64,000 nt of DNA from Lachnospiraceae bacterium (GCA_910575555.1 CAJTFX010000001.1:1-64000), one strand, 5' to 3'. Positions 42,057-51,759 are shown, counted from the stretch's first letter. The notes: generated by a model not told the origin, from the letters alone. Numbers and translations: made by a program.

Positions 42057-43721
42057 TTAAACTTCCATAATAATGGGCATAATCATGGGCCTTCTCTTGG
42101 TTTTCTTCCAGACAAATTCTCCCAGCTCGTCTTTGATTTCCGTCTTGATCCTGCCCCAGTCTGTAATGTTCTTGCCCATACAATAATCCATTGTCTCATC
42201 CAGCAGTTTACGGGCCTCGTCCATCAGGCTCTCAGCTCCCCGCACATATACAAAACCGCGGCTTACAATGTCCGGTCCTGCCAAAACCTGTCCGCTGCCG
42301 GATTCCAGGGTCATCACTACAATTATAATTCCGTCCTCCGCCAGGTGCTGCCGGTCCCTTAAAACGATGTTTCCCACATCGCCTACTCCCAGTCCATCTA
42401 CAAGAACAGTGCCCACCGGAACCTGTCCGGTAATCTCAGCGCCGTTATCATCCAGTTCCAGTACATTTCCGGAGGAAAGGACAAATATATTATCTTTATG
42501 AAACCCAAGCTCTTCTGCAATGGTGGCATGAGCCCGCAGATGACGGTATTCTCCGTGAACCGGAATGGCATATTTGGGTTTCACCAGAGAATAAATCAGC
42601 TTGATTTCTTCCCGGCAGGCATGTCCGGACACATGGGCATCCTGGAAAATCACTTCTGCGCCCTTCATAAACAGCTCATTGATAACATTTGACACGGCTT
42701 TCTCATTTCCCGGAATGGGATTGGAGCTGAAAATAATGGTATCGCCGGGTTTAATGGTGATTTTCTTATGAAGGCTTGCCGCCATCCGGGACAATGCCGC
42801 CATAGATTCTCCCTGGCTTCCTGTAGTAATCAAAACCGTCTGTTCATCCGGATAATTCTTAAGCTGCTCAATATCAATTAAGGTATTCTCCGGAATCTGC
42901 AGATAGCCCAGTTCTGTGGCGGTGGAGATAATATTGACCATGCTGCGGCCTTCCACCACTACCTTGCGGCCGAATTTGTAAGCGGAATTGATAATCTGCT
43001 GCACCCGGTCCACATTGGATGCAAACGTTGCAATGATAATCCTGGTATTGGGATGATCTGCAAATATATTGTCAAAGGTCTTTCCTACGGTGCGTTCCGA
43101 ATTAGTAAATCCCGGCCGCTCTGAATTGGTGCTGTCACACATCAGCGCCAGTACGCCTTTCTTTCCGATTTCTCCAAACCGCTGCAGGTCAATGGCATCT
43201 CCGAATACCGGCGTATAATCCACCTTAAAGTCGCCGGTATGGACTACAATGCCCGCCGGCGAATAAATTGCCAGGGCGGCAGCGTCCTGTATACTGTGGT
43301 TGGTTTTGATAAATTCTACCCTAAAGCAGCCCAGATTAATGTGCTGTCCGTATTTTACCACTTTCCGCTTTACCTTAGAAAGCATGTTGTGCTCTTTCAG
43401 TTTATTATCTATAATGCCGATGGTCAGTTTCGTTGCGTAAATAGGCACGTTGATGTCACGAAGGACATAGGGAATGGCGCCGATATGATCCTCGTGGCCG
43501 TGGGTAATAAAAAATCCCTTTACTTTCTCAATGTTGTTCTTAAGATAAGTGGTGTCCGGTATTACCAAATCAATGCCGAGCATATCGTCTTCCGGAAAAG
43601 CCAGACCGCAGTCCACTACAATAATACTGTCTTCGTATTCAAAGGCAGTAATGTTCATTCCAATCTGCTCTAACCCGCCTAAAGGAATGATTTTCAATTT
43701 TGAGTTATGTTCTTTCTTCAA
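42057..43721 (-). CDS. rnjA: Ribonuclease J
   Basis: Metallo-beta-lactamase/beta-CASP RNase with 5'-exo and endonuclease activity. The start is a TTG at 43721 (KKEHNSKLKIIPLGGLEQIG), six bases after GGAGG and overlapping the fur stop; this gives 554 residues, the standard length. The metal motif is ITHGHEDHIGAIPYV; beta-CASP motifs include GSQGESMAALSRMA and HVSGHACREE. A longer ATG frame to 43790 is not supported by a binding site. Confidence 0.96.
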   Translation of the reverse strand: MKKEHNSKLKIIPLGGLEQIGMNITAFEYEDSIIVVDCGLAFPEDDMLGIDLVIPDTTYLKNNIEKVKGFFITHGHEDHIGAIPYVLRDINVPIYATKLTIGIIDNKLKEHNMLSKVKRKVVKYGQHINLGCFRVEFIKTNHSIQDAAALAIYSPAGIVVHTGDFKVDYTPVFGDAIDLQRFGEIGKKGVLALMCDSTNSERPGFTNSERTVGKTFDNIFADHPNTRIIIATFASNVDRVQQIINSAYKFGRKVVVEGRSMVNIISTATELGYLQIPENTLIDIEQLKNYPDEQTVLITTGSQGESMAALSRMAASLHKKITIKPGDTIIFSSNPIPGNEKAVSNVINELFMKGAEVIFQDAHVSGHACREEIKLIYSLVKPKYAIPVHGEYRHLRAHATIAEELGFHKDNIFVLSSGNVLELDDNGAEITGQVPVGTVLVDGLGVGDVGNIVLRDRQHLAEDGIIIVVMTLESGSGQVLAGPDIVSRGFVYVRGAESLMDEARKLLDETMDYCMGKNITDWGRIKTEIKDELGEFVWKKTKRRPMIMPIIMEV

Positions 43722-44215
43722 ATTGCACCTCCAAATGCTTTGCAGGTTTCCTGTTCTCCTTTCTGGCTCTCCTGTTCCTGTTTCAGACATGATTTACAAT
43801 AGCCATAGAGCTTTACTTCATGGTTGATGACCTGAAAAGAGACTGATTCTTTAATCCGTTTCTCCAATTCGTCTAACAAATCATCCCAAAAAGATATTAC
43901 TTTTCCGCATCCCAGACATATTAAATGGTGATGGTGGTGCGCTCCCTGTCCCCCAATTCTTCCAATTTCATAACGCACATAGCCATCTCCTAACTGAATG
44001 CTTTCCACCAAGTTCAGCTCCAGGAGCAATTGTATGGTCCGATAGACAGTAGCCAGTCCAATTTCCGGAAACTCTGCCTTTACTATTTCATATATTTCTT
44101 CCGCAGTCAGATGCCGATCCCCACAGGATGCCAGTGTCTCTAATACCATAATTCGCTGTTTGGTCTTTTTCAATCCATGTTCTTTTAAAATTTTTTCAAA
44201 ATCATCCTGGATCAT
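43718..44215 (-). CDS. fur: Fur family metal-dependent regulator
   Basis: 165 residues: winged helix N-terminus (LKKTKQRIMVLETL, HLTAEEIYEIVK, GLATVYRTIQLLLE), then the His cluster GAHHHHHLICLGCGKV and a second Cys pair CKSC, the structural zinc site. Fur and PerR/Zur cannot be separated from sequence alone; the order beside ruvX and rnjA is typical of clostridial Fur. The 3' end carries the ribosome binding site of rnjA. Confidence 0.9.
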   Translation of the reverse strand: MIQDDFEKILKEHGLKKTKQRIMVLETLASCGDRHLTAEEIYEIVKAEFPEIGLATVYRTIQLLLELNLVESIQLGDGYVRYEIGRIGGQGAHHHHHLICLGCGKVISFWDDLLDELEKRIKESVSFQVINHEVKLYGYCKSCLKQEQESQKGEQETCKAFGGAI

Positions 44216-44297
44216 CGCAACACCTTTCTGTAAAATTCTTATTTTTGTTCCTTTAAAATCTGTTCAAATGTATCCCGCCAGTTGCAGAGGGCAGAAT

Positions 44298-44558
44298 TTA
44301 CATAGTAAAATCAACATCTTCCAGTATTTCTCCGAATATTCTGGATATATATTCCAATTCTTCCTCAGATTCCACCATTTCATACATGGCGTCCTCCTGT
44401 TCTTCCTGTGACAGCTCCTTCAAAATAAAAGCGTCGCAGTCTCCTTCTTCCTCCTCTGTCACCAGAAGGTAATTCTGACCATTGATTTTGGTCTGCTCCA
44501 ACACGTAAAATTCCACAGACCCTCCGTTTTGGGGAGCCTGAAATACAATTTTTTCCAT
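44298..44558 (-). CDS. DUF1292 family protein (YrzB-like)
   Basis: An acidic 86-residue protein (QTKINGQNYLLVTEEEEGDCDAFILKE) typical of the family that follows ruvX in Firmicutes. Function unknown. The ATG follows AAAGGAT, 12 bases after the ruvX stop. Confidence 0.88.
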   Translation of the reverse strand: MEKIVFQAPQNGGSVEFYVLEQTKINGQNYLLVTEEEEGDCDAFILKELSQEEQEDAMYEMVESEEELEYISRIFGEILEDVDFTM

Positions 44559-44570
44559 TCTGTTATCCTT

Positions 44571-45017
44571 TTATTCCTCCGAATGATTCTCTTTCTGAAA
44601 TGCCGTCAAATCCAGATAATTCTGCAGGATCAGCACTGCGGCAATTAGATCGGAATGCTCTTTCCGATTCTCTCTGCGCACACCGCTCTCTATCATAGTC
44701 CTGGTTGCTGCGGCAGTTGTCAGCCGCTCATCCTGCAGGATGACGGGAATCTGGCACCGTTTCTCCAGCAGCTCTTTAAATTCCAGCGTTTTCTGGCAGC
44801 GCTCTCCCTCTGTGTTATTCATATTCTTGGGGAATCCAAGCACAATTTTGTCCACCTCGTATTCCCCTGCCAGCGCTTCAATCCTAGCAAGTGTCTGACG
44901 AAGCTTTCCCGGTGACTTCCGCCAAATGGTTTCCACACCCTGGGCAGTCATCAGCAAAGCGTCGCTTACGGCAACGCCCACTGTTTTAGAGCCGAAATCC
45001 AGGCCCATAATCCGCAT
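44571..45017 (-). CDS. ruvX: RuvX/YqgF family RNase H-like nuclease
   Basis: 148 residues with MGLDFGSKTVGVAVSDAL, VLGFPKNMNNTEG and LQDERLTTAAATRTMIE. In bacteria YqgF is needed for 16S pre-rRNA 5' end processing and can resolve Holliday junctions. It lies 11 bases after ireB. Confidence 0.95.
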   Translation of the reverse strand: MRIMGLDFGSKTVGVAVSDALLMTAQGVETIWRKSPGKLRQTLARIEALAGEYEVDKIVLGFPKNMNNTEGERCQKTLEFKELLEKRCQIPVILQDERLTTAAATRTMIESGVRRENRKEHSDLIAAVLILQNYLDLTAFQKENHSEE

Positions 45018-45028
45018 AAAATGTCCTC

Positions 45029-45292
45029 CTAACCCCAGGAATTGCTCTGAATATACCGGCGCAGTATCTCCTCCACCAACTCGTCCCGTTCCACTTTCAT
45101 AATCAGGCTTCTGGCATTGCGGTGACTGGTAATGTACGTAGGGTCTCCCGACATGATGTAGCCCACAATCTGATTCACCGGATTGTAGCCCTTCTCCCGC
45201 AGGGCGCCATAGACAATTTCCAGAACATCGTCCACTTGTATCTGCTGTTCTTTTTCCACTTTAAAGTATTGAGTATTGTTTTTATCCTGCAT
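45029..45292 (-). CDS. ireB: IreB family regulatory phosphoprotein
   Basis: 87 residues (DUF965) with the usual core [27 protein letters not shown]. In Enterococcus IreB is phosphorylated by the PASTA kinase IreK and affects cephalosporin resistance. It is the first gene of the operon behind a good promoter. Confidence 0.93.
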   Translation of the reverse strand: MQDKNNTQYFKVEKEQQIQVDDVLEIVYGALREKGYNPVNQIVGYIMSGDPTYITSHRNARSLIMKVERDELVEEILRRYIQSNSWG

Positions 45293-45439
45293 TTTTCCCG
45301 TCCTTGTTGTATACAGCCGCTCTACCCACGCTCCATCTCAACGCTGCACTGTGTCTCTTTGAACATAAACACTGTAGATGCAGGTGGGCATAAGTGACTG
45401 CGTGATTGCTCTTTCGTTCTTAAAATATTTCTTCTATCT

Positions 45440-45468
45440 ATTCTAATACAAATGTTCGGAAAATTCAA
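45440..45468 (-). promoter_or_regulatory. Promoter of the ireB-ruvX-fur-rnjA operon
   Basis: TTGAAT and TAGAAT are 17 bases apart on the minus strand, about 148 bases before the ireB ATG. The rest of the 185-base gap 45293-45478 shows nothing else certain. Confidence 0.65.
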
Positions 45469-45478
45469 TCTATATTTT

Positions 45479-46399
45479 TTACAAATTTTTTTTCAGAAGT
45501 TCTGAAAAATATTCCGGCAAAGGCGCCGTCACCTCAAGATACGCCCCCGTAACAGGATGAATCAGGCCAAGGGTGGCTGCGTGCAATGTCTGTCCCTGCA
45601 GCTTCCAGGGTGTTTTTCCATTGCTGTAAAGATCATCGCCGAGAATCGGGTGGCCGATGCTTGCCATATGAACGCGGATCTGGTGTGTCCGCCCGGTTTC
45701 CAGTTCAAACTCCATATAGGTATGCTTTGAAAAACGCTGAAGCACCTTGTAATGGGTAACCGCCCGCTTGCCGTTTTTCACATTTACCGCCATTTTCTTT
45801 CGTTCCACAGGATGCCTGCCGATGGTTCCCTCAATGGTTCCGGCCTCCTCCTTCACCAGTCCCTTCACGATTCCAAGATATCGCCTGGTCACGGAATGGG
45901 CCTTAATCTGCTCTGCAATTTTCACATGGGCATTGTCATTTTTGCACACGGCCAGGGCCCCGGTGGTATTCATATCAATGCGGTGCACAATGCCGGGACG
46001 GATTTCCCCATTGATGCCGGAAAGGCTGTTTTTGCAGTGAAACAGGACTGCATTCACCAGCGTGTCGGAATAATGGCCCGCCGAAGGGTGCACCACCATG
46101 CCTTTGGGCTTATTTACAATTAATAAATCTGAATCTTCATAGAGAATATCCAGTGGGATATCCTCAGGCAAAATCTGGATTTCCTGGGGCGGCGGCACCT
46201 TTAATGCAACCATATCCTTTTCATTGACCCGGTAATTTGCTTTCTGGGCCTTCCCATTCACAAGCGCACAGCCCTCTTTCACCAGTTTTTGCAGAAATGA
46301 CCGGGAGCAGTCAGGACAAACCGCCGAAAGAAATTTGTCCAGCCGTTCTCCGACATGCTCTGGCCCGGCGCAATATTCCAAAAATTCCAATTCACTCAC
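45479..46399 (-). CDS. rluD: RluA family 23S rRNA pseudouridine synthase (RluD-like)
   Basis: 306 residues: S4 domain at the N-terminus (GERLDKFLSAVCPDCSRS) and the synthase domain with the catalytic Asp in HRIDMNTTGALAV and the closing motif GRTHQIRVHMASIGHPILGD. The start is a GTG after AGGAGC. It follows lspA, as in many Firmicutes. Confidence 0.94.
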   Translation of the reverse strand: MSELEFLEYCAGPEHVGERLDKFLSAVCPDCSRSFLQKLVKEGCALVNGKAQKANYRVNEKDMVALKVPPPQEIQILPEDIPLDILYEDSDLLIVNKPKGMVVHPSAGHYSDTLVNAVLFHCKNSLSGINGEIRPGIVHRIDMNTTGALAVCKNDNAHVKIAEQIKAHSVTRRYLGIVKGLVKEEAGTIEGTIGRHPVERKKMAVNVKNGKRAVTHYKVLQRFSKHTYMEFELETGRTHQIRVHMASIGHPILGDDLYSNGKTPWKLQGQTLHAATLGLIHPVTGAYLEVTAPLPEYFSELLKKNL

Positions 46400-46429
46400 G
46401 TTTTGCTCCTTTTGGGCAGAACAACAATC

Positions 46430-46954
46430 TTACCCGTTCTGCTCTTTTTTGTGAAAAGGCCAGAGAACCTCCAGCTCCTCTTCCTTATAATAGAAAAATA
46501 CCAACACCATCAATAACGCCATTCCAACAGTTACATAAATATCCGCCACATTAAAAATCGGAAAATTAATCAATTCAAAATAGAAAAAATCTATCACATA
46601 ATTCAGCCGCAGGCGATCGATGAGATTTCCCATTGCGCCTGCAGTCAGAAGCGCCAGAATAACGCGCATCCAACGATACTTTTTTTCCAGGGGGATACGG
46701 TAATACACCATAAGCATCATTGCAAGCATAATCACTGTTATGGCGACAAACCACAATTTCCGCCCCTGCAGCAGCCCGAAGGCCGCGCCTCGGTTCTCCA
46801 GATAATGCAGTTGAAACACATCCCTGATAAGAATAATGGAAGAACCGTCCTTTAAATAAACCGACGCCAGATATTTGGTCCATTGATCCAGAATCAGCAA
46901 AAACGCCGCGCCAAATATGTAACACAGATAGCTGTTTCTTTTTTTTGTTCCCAT
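46430..46954 (-). CDS. lspA: Lipoprotein signal peptidase
   Basis: Integral membrane aspartyl protease that cleaves lipoprotein signals at the lipobox Cys. 174 residues with four helices, NRGAAFGLLQGR, the first Asp in NLIDRLRLNYVIDFF and the second in FNVADIYVTVG. The ATG at 46954 is chosen over a GTG two codons upstream. It would process the lipoproteins at 21564 and 52610. Confidence 0.96.
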   Translation of the reverse strand: MGTKKRNSYLCYIFGAAFLLILDQWTKYLASVYLKDGSSIILIRDVFQLHYLENRGAAFGLLQGRKLWFVAITVIMLAMMLMVYYRIPLEKKYRWMRVILALLTAGAMGNLIDRLRLNYVIDFFYFELINFPIFNVADIYVTVGMALLMVLVFFYYKEEELEVLWPFHKKEQNG

Positions 46955-46967
46955 ACGCACACTCTTT

Positions 46968-48062
46968 CTACTGCAAAATATACCGAATTCCGGCCAAAAT
47001 TTCAGAATCCGTCACTTCCTTTGTGATATATGCCTCTCCGGGCTGCTTCAGCAGGATAATCTTAATTTTCCCGGATTCCATTTTCTTGTCTGACCGGGTG
47101 GTTTTAAGAATCTCTTCCGGCGTATGGGCAAACCCCTTCAGCCTTGTGGGAAGTCCGTAGCTTTCCAGAATCCTCTCTGTTTCATCCAGTGTTTCCTTTG
47201 TGATATTTCCCCGCTGACAGGAAATATATCCGGCGCTTATCATGCCGAGAGCCACGCATTCCCCGTGAAATAATGTAAAATCTGATAATTTTTCAATGGC
47301 ATGGCCGATGGTATGGCCGAAATTCAAAAGCGCCCGCTCTCCCTGCTCTTTGGGGTCCGCTTCCACCACGGCCTGTTTAATCCGGCAGCTTCGGTAAATC
47401 ATCTCTTCCATTGTCTCATACTCCTGGGACATAATTGCTTCGCTGCGGCTGCTGATAAAGTCCGTATAATCCCGGTCTTTGATAAATCCATGCTTGATTA
47501 ATTCAGCGGTTCCGGAAGAAAACTGGCGCTGAGGAAGCGTTTTTAAGGCAGATATATTCATATATACCAGCTTGGGCATGTAAAACGCTCCCACCATATT
47601 TTTAAATTGTAAAAAATCCACCCCTGTTTTCCCGCCAATGCTGCTGTCTGTCTGGGCCAGAAGCGAGGTGGGCGCCTGAACAAAATCAATGCCCCGCAGG
47701 TAGGTGGCCGCCGCAAAACCCGTTAAGTCTCCCACTACGCCGCCGCCTAAGGCAATCAGCACATCTTTGCGGTCAAAAGAGTTCTGTATCAGATGCTCAT
47801 AGACCTTTCCCACTGTATCTGTGTTTTTGCTGGCTTCCCCGGCTTCAAATACAAAAGAAATGCAGCAGGAAAACATGGGAGACAGCAGCCCTTTCACTTC
47901 TTCTAAATATAACTTTCCAACGGTAGTCTCTGTGATGATGCATGCCCGGTTCCCGCCGTACCCCAGCTCTTTTAATTTTTCCGGCAGAAGGCCGAAATCC
48001 CTTTGAATCTCAATCTGATAAGAAGGTTTTCCCTCATATGATACTGTAATTGTTTTTCCCAT
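46968..48062 (-). CDS. aroB: 3-dehydroquinate synthase
   Basis: Second step of the shikimate pathway, NAD- and metal-dependent. 364 residues with GGGVVGDLTGFAAATYLRG, QAPTSLLAQTDSSIGGKTG and the metal His in NFGHTIGHAIEK and HGECVALGM. It stands in the division/envelope run rather than next to aroC. Confidence 0.97.
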   Translation of the reverse strand: MGKTITVSYEGKPSYQIEIQRDFGLLPEKLKELGYGGNRACIITETTVGKLYLEEVKGLLSPMFSCCISFVFEAGEASKNTDTVGKVYEHLIQNSFDRKDVLIALGGGVVGDLTGFAAATYLRGIDFVQAPTSLLAQTDSSIGGKTGVDFLQFKNMVGAFYMPKLVYMNISALKTLPQRQFSSGTAELIKHGFIKDRDYTDFISSRSEAIMSQEYETMEEMIYRSCRIKQAVVEADPKEQGERALLNFGHTIGHAIEKLSDFTLFHGECVALGMISAGYISCQRGNITKETLDETERILESYGLPTRLKGFAHTPEEILKTTRSDKKMESGKIKIILLKQPGEAYITKEVTDSEILAGIRYILQ

Positions 48063-48148
48063 AACATTTCCCGATATGCTGCCATATCGTTCCTTTCTGT
48101 CTTATTTTTGAGCCGATTCCCAGTACTGCAGCGTGCTTGAAAGCTGCT

Positions 48149-48976
48149 TTAGAGATACCGCTCATACTGTATTTTCAGACGGCCTTTTTTCGTCTCTCCC
48201 CGGCAGTCCAGGAAACGGAACCGCCCCACGGAACGAATTGAAATCAAATCCCCCGGCCTGCATTCACAGGTCACCTGCAGCGTCTCTTTATTGTCAATAA
48301 ACACTTTGCCGCTCCGAATCCACTGGCTTGCCTGGGAACGGGAGATTTTGCAGAGGCAGGCAACCACGCTGTCTAGCCGGTTAGAGGTGATAATTCCTCC
48401 CGCTACTTCCAGTTTGGGCTCAATGTGAACCTCGTTTGGCGCGGCCGGTTCTACAAGAACTGTGGTGTTTCGTATCCTTGTCAGGTTTTCTGTCAGATAT
48501 TCCGCCAGATTCTCCTGGCAGAATACATAGCTTTCCGTGTCATCCACCAGAATATCCCCAACCCTGGAGCGTTCCATTCCAAGATTCATCAGGCTTCCCA
48601 ACACATCCCGGTGGCTGAGCTTTTCTGCAAATTTCCGATTCACCGGCGAGATTTTCAGGCAGGAAATAGGGAATTTCCAGGTATAACAAAGAGCATCAGG
48701 CAAAAATGCAATCATCTGACGCTCACTTAATTCATATCCGCCGTACAGTTCAAATCCGGAATACAGCTCTGAACTCTGCCGGTGAAAAATATTCAATTCA
48801 TTTAGATTTAGAAAATCACTGAATAAAACAATGTTTTTTTGCTGCGCCTGTCTGGACAAATCAATCAAATGTCTGGCAAACAGGGTATCCTGATACTCTC
48901 CCTGCCCTTTGGCCGGCCGGTTTCCCGTGTCTGCTGCGTCAGAAGAGGTTCTGTGTAGTAATCTGTCTCTTGCCAT
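48149..48976 (-). CDS. ylmH: YlmH-type RNA-binding S4 protein
   Basis: 275 residues with an N-terminal alpha-beta part (FSDFLNLNELNIF, GGYELSERQMIAFLPD) and a C-terminal S4 domain (SNRLDSVVACLCKISRSQASQWIRSGKVFIDN). Bacillus YlmH belongs to the ylm cluster next to divIVA and binds the ribosome. The ATG at 48976 has better spacing to AAGGA than the one at 48985. It follows sepF by 12 bases. Confidence 0.9.
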   Translation of the reverse strand: MARDRLLHRTSSDAADTGNRPAKGQGEYQDTLFARHLIDLSRQAQQKNIVLFSDFLNLNELNIFHRQSSELYSGFELYGGYELSERQMIAFLPDALCYTWKFPISCLKISPVNRKFAEKLSHRDVLGSLMNLGMERSRVGDILVDDTESYVFCQENLAEYLTENLTRIRNTTVLVEPAAPNEVHIEPKLEVAGGIITSNRLDSVVACLCKISRSQASQWIRSGKVFIDNKETLQVTCECRPGDLISIRSVGRFRFLDCRGETKKGRLKIQYERYL

Positions 48977-48988
48977 ATCTTTCATTCC

Positions 48989-49507
48989 TTAAAATTCCGT
49001 CTTAATGGGAGGTACATCAAACGCATCCATAATATTTGCGAAATCACCGGAAATATCCACGCTGGGCGGAGTGATAATAAATATGTAATTGGAAATCTTC
49101 TGCAGATTACCGTTGATGGCAAAACAGGAGCCTGAGGTGAAATCTATAATTCGCTGGGCAATATCTACATCCAGTCCTTCCACATTCAGCACAACGGTGC
49201 GGTTTAACAGCAGCGTCTCTGTAATCTCCCGGGCATCCTCCACATTGGTGGGCTTAATGACACACACTTCCATGCCGTTTCCCTGTTTCTTGTAAGAACG
49301 CATCGGCGTTACCTTCTGGGTCTTTACCGGACGGGGACGCTTTTCCTCAAACTCTTCTTCGTCTTCCGAATCCTTATCTTTTAAAATACTCTTCCGTTTG
49401 GGTTTTTCTTCTTCGTAGTCGTCGTCATCATAGTAATCATCGTCATAAAAATCATCATCATCCGAATTCAATCTCATGACATCTAAGAATTTATCAAGCA
49501 TTCCCAT
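48989..49507 (-). CDS. sepF: Cell division protein SepF
   Basis: FtsZ-binding protein that aligns and anchors the division ring. 172 residues: an N-terminal amphipathic helix (MGMLDKFLDVMRL), a very acidic Asp/Tyr linker with Lys-Arg patches (about 15-75), and the SepF core (EVCVIKPTNVEDAREITETLL, AQRIIDFTSGSCFAING). The start at 49507 overlaps the end of ylmE by 14 bases. Confidence 0.94.
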   Translation of the reverse strand: MGMLDKFLDVMRLNSDDDDFYDDDYYDDDDYEEEKPKRKSILKDKDSEDEEEFEEKRPRPVKTQKVTPMRSYKKQGNGMEVCVIKPTNVEDAREITETLLLNRTVVLNVEGLDVDIAQRIIDFTSGSCFAINGNLQKISNYIFIITPPSVDISGDFANIMDAFDVPPIKTEF

Positions 49508-50201
49508 AATAATCTCCCTTGTTTCTTTCTCCAAAAATGCCGGTTCCAACCCGAACCATTGTGGCACCCTCTTCGATTGCTACCATATAATCGCCTGTCA
49601 TGCCCATGGACAGCACAGACATATTTACATTATCAATGTTTTTCTGCATTATGTCAACAGATAATTCTCTGATTTGGCGAAAATATTCCCGATTATCTTC
49701 CGGGTTTTCCACAAAGGGCGCAATTGTCATAAGCCCCTGGATGTGTATGTGGGGAAGCCTGGCAATTTCTTCCACCAACCGGACGGCTTCTTCTCTGGAA
49801 GTCCCGAATTTGCTCTCTTCTTCGGCAATGTTAACCTCCACTAAAATATCCATTTCCACCTGCTTTTTTTCCGCCTGGCTGCTGATTTCTTCTGCCAGAC
49901 GCAGCGAATCCACCGAATGAATCAGACAGACTTTGTCTATCACATATTTCACTTTATTACGCTGCAGATGGCCAATCATATGCCAATGGATATCAGCGGG
50001 CAGCGCCGGATACTTATCCATAATTTCCTGGGCTTTATTCTCTCCGAACTCACGGCTTCCCGCCTGGTACGCCTCTTCTAACATGGGAACCGGCTTCGTT
50101 TTGCTGACCGCAATCAATGTGACCTCCTTTGGGTTTCTTCCTGCCTTCTCACAGGCTTTTCTGATATTCTCATGCACTTTTGCCAGATTTTCTTTTATCA
50201 T
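49494..50201 (-). CDS. ylmE: PLP homeostasis protein (YggS/YlmE)
   Basis: A 235-residue PLP-binding barrel without enzyme activity known, buffering PLP. The PLP Lys lies in LIAVSKTKP; HWHMIGHLQRNKVKY and SMGMTGDYMVAIEEGATMVRVGTGIFG are typical. The gene precedes sepF as in the Bacillus ylm cluster. Confidence 0.95.
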   Translation of the reverse strand: MIKENLAKVHENIRKACEKAGRNPKEVTLIAVSKTKPVPMLEEAYQAGSREFGENKAQEIMDKYPALPADIHWHMIGHLQRNKVKYVIDKVCLIHSVDSLRLAEEISSQAEKKQVEMDILVEVNIAEEESKFGTSREEAVRLVEEIARLPHIHIQGLMTIAPFVENPEDNREYFRQIRELSVDIMQKNIDNVNMSVLSMGMTGDYMVAIEEGATMVRVGTGIFGERNKGDYYGNA

Positions 50202-50214
50202 GTCAGGTTACCTC

Positions 50215-51600
50215 CTACCGTATAATTTCATTTTCTTTAATCGCAGAGGAATCCAGCGCAATATGGTCATACATGGAAATTCCATAATTGGTTCCAGTAT
50301 CCACAATGGTGTACTCCTGATTCTGAAATAATATTTCCACCTTGCGGAACACGGCATATCCTCTGTTGATATTGTAAACTCCCTGCAAAGACGCCGTTTC
50401 TTCCAGGCTGTATTTCTCATTGGAATCCGGCTTAATCACCAAATCCCCTTTTTCCAGTCCTTTTCCGGTGATATAGTACTTGTCCTCCGTCTCCTCCGCC
50501 ACGGAAACCGGGGTGAATTCCATCACGGTTTTGCCTTTTTCATCCTCATACTGGCGGGTAACACCGTTGGTATTGTTATCTCCTCCTTTGGTGAGGAATT
50601 CTTTGGGAATCAGGAAAAAAGATTTTTTCGTCAACGCCGTATTGGGAATCTTAAGGCCGCTGGTATCCGACAGCAGCAATTCCACATCCAGATACCGGTC
50701 AGTGGCAAATCTGGATGCCGAATTCTGAAAGTTAAGAATCAGATACCATTGCTCCTCCTGATTTAAAATACGGGAAGCTCCCCATGCCGTGGAATTGTCT
50801 TTTTTAAATTCCACCTGGATATTGCTCTCCTTGGCCAAATCCTCCGCCAGCTTCTTGTCAATGGGAATCACCAGATCCCAGATTTCACTGGTGATCAGTT
50901 TAAAGGCAGGCTCTCCTGCGGTCACCTGCTCCCGGGACACCAGATTATTCTTCGTATGGGCGGATGCATTGAAAATATCCGCCGTAAAATTATCGACGGT
51001 CACTTGTTCCAGACCGTCTGTGTTGTATACCACAATGCCTGGTTCCGGCGCCAGATAAGAATGAAAACCAGAAGAGCCTCCGGTATAATTATCCAGATTT
51101 GACAGAGCGTTTGAGCCGATGGCTTCCATCAATTCCGCTTCCATATCGTACTGAAAGGTATAGACCTGGTAAAAATTTACATCGGAATAATCCAGCACAT
51201 AATTTGCAGCCGTTTTCTCCAGTTCATCATAGGAACCTTTTTCCTTAAAAAGCTGTCCGTCGTTCTGACTGGTAATTTCCTTATAAAAGTCTCCTGTTTC
51301 GTCAATGGAATACACATAAGAGTTGACGCTGACTTTGGCAGCGTCCTTGCTGTAATAATTGATGTATCCGGACTTCTCTGTCTGAAACACTTTTTCCTCC
51401 CGCAGAACCACTCCGGTAAAGGTATTATTCTGCGTGATGGTTCCCTGGGTCACCTCATACACTGCCACCTGCTTGGCGGTAAAATACTGAAAAATGTTAT
51501 AAATCATATACACAAAAATAATAAGGAATACCAGTACTCCTATATTAAAATGCGACGTTCTGTGAAATTTTACAACTTTTTTATTTTTTTTATTTGCCAT
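50215..51600 (-). CDS. HlyD-like membrane protein of the division cluster
   Basis: 461 residues: a Lys-rich cytoplasmic start, one helix (FNIGVLVFLIIFVYMIYNI), then a large extracellular part with a barrel-sandwich start (YEVTQGTITQNNTFTGVVLREE) as in HlyD/RND adaptor proteins and a C-terminal KGDLVIKPDSNEKY...GISMYDHI. Proteins like this regularly stand before ylmE-sepF in Lachnospiraceae. A role in division or envelope assembly is inferred from position. The upstream gap to 51760 also holds the DUF378 leader. Confidence 0.8.
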   Translation of the reverse strand: MANKKNKKVVKFHRTSHFNIGVLVFLIIFVYMIYNIFQYFTAKQVAVYEVTQGTITQNNTFTGVVLREEKVFQTEKSGYINYYSKDAAKVSVNSYVYSIDETGDFYKEITSQNDGQLFKEKGSYDELEKTAANYVLDYSDVNFYQVYTFQYDMEAELMEAIGSNALSNLDNYTGGSSGFHSYLAPEPGIVVYNTDGLEQVTVDNFTADIFNASAHTKNNLVSREQVTAGEPAFKLITSEIWDLVIPIDKKLAEDLAKESNIQVEFKKDNSTAWGASRILNQEEQWYLILNFQNSASRFATDRYLDVELLLSDTSGLKIPNTALTKKSFFLIPKEFLTKGGDNNTNGVTRQYEDEKGKTVMEFTPVSVAEETEDKYYITGKGLEKGDLVIKPDSNEKYSLEETASLQGVYNINRGYAVFRKVEILFQNQEYTIVDTGTNYGISMYDHIALDSSAIKENEIIR

Positions 51601-51700
51601 ATCATTCAAGTCCTGTCTTTTTGAATATCACTATTCCAAGGAAACTGACCGTTTTATTCTAACACTTTAAAAGCAGAAACTCAATACTGCTTCCAGAAAC

Positions 51701-51728
51701 TTCCAACATGATTTCATCCCTGTTGGAA
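51701..51728. promoter_or_regulatory. Inverted repeat before the DUF378 gene
   Basis: TTCCAACA and TGTTGGAA, a perfect 8-bp inverted repeat with a 12-base spacer, end 32 bases before the ATG. It could be an operator for the DUF378 gene. Confidence 0.45.
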
Positions 51729-51759
51729 ATACTAAATTCATGTAAAAGGAGGAATGCAT

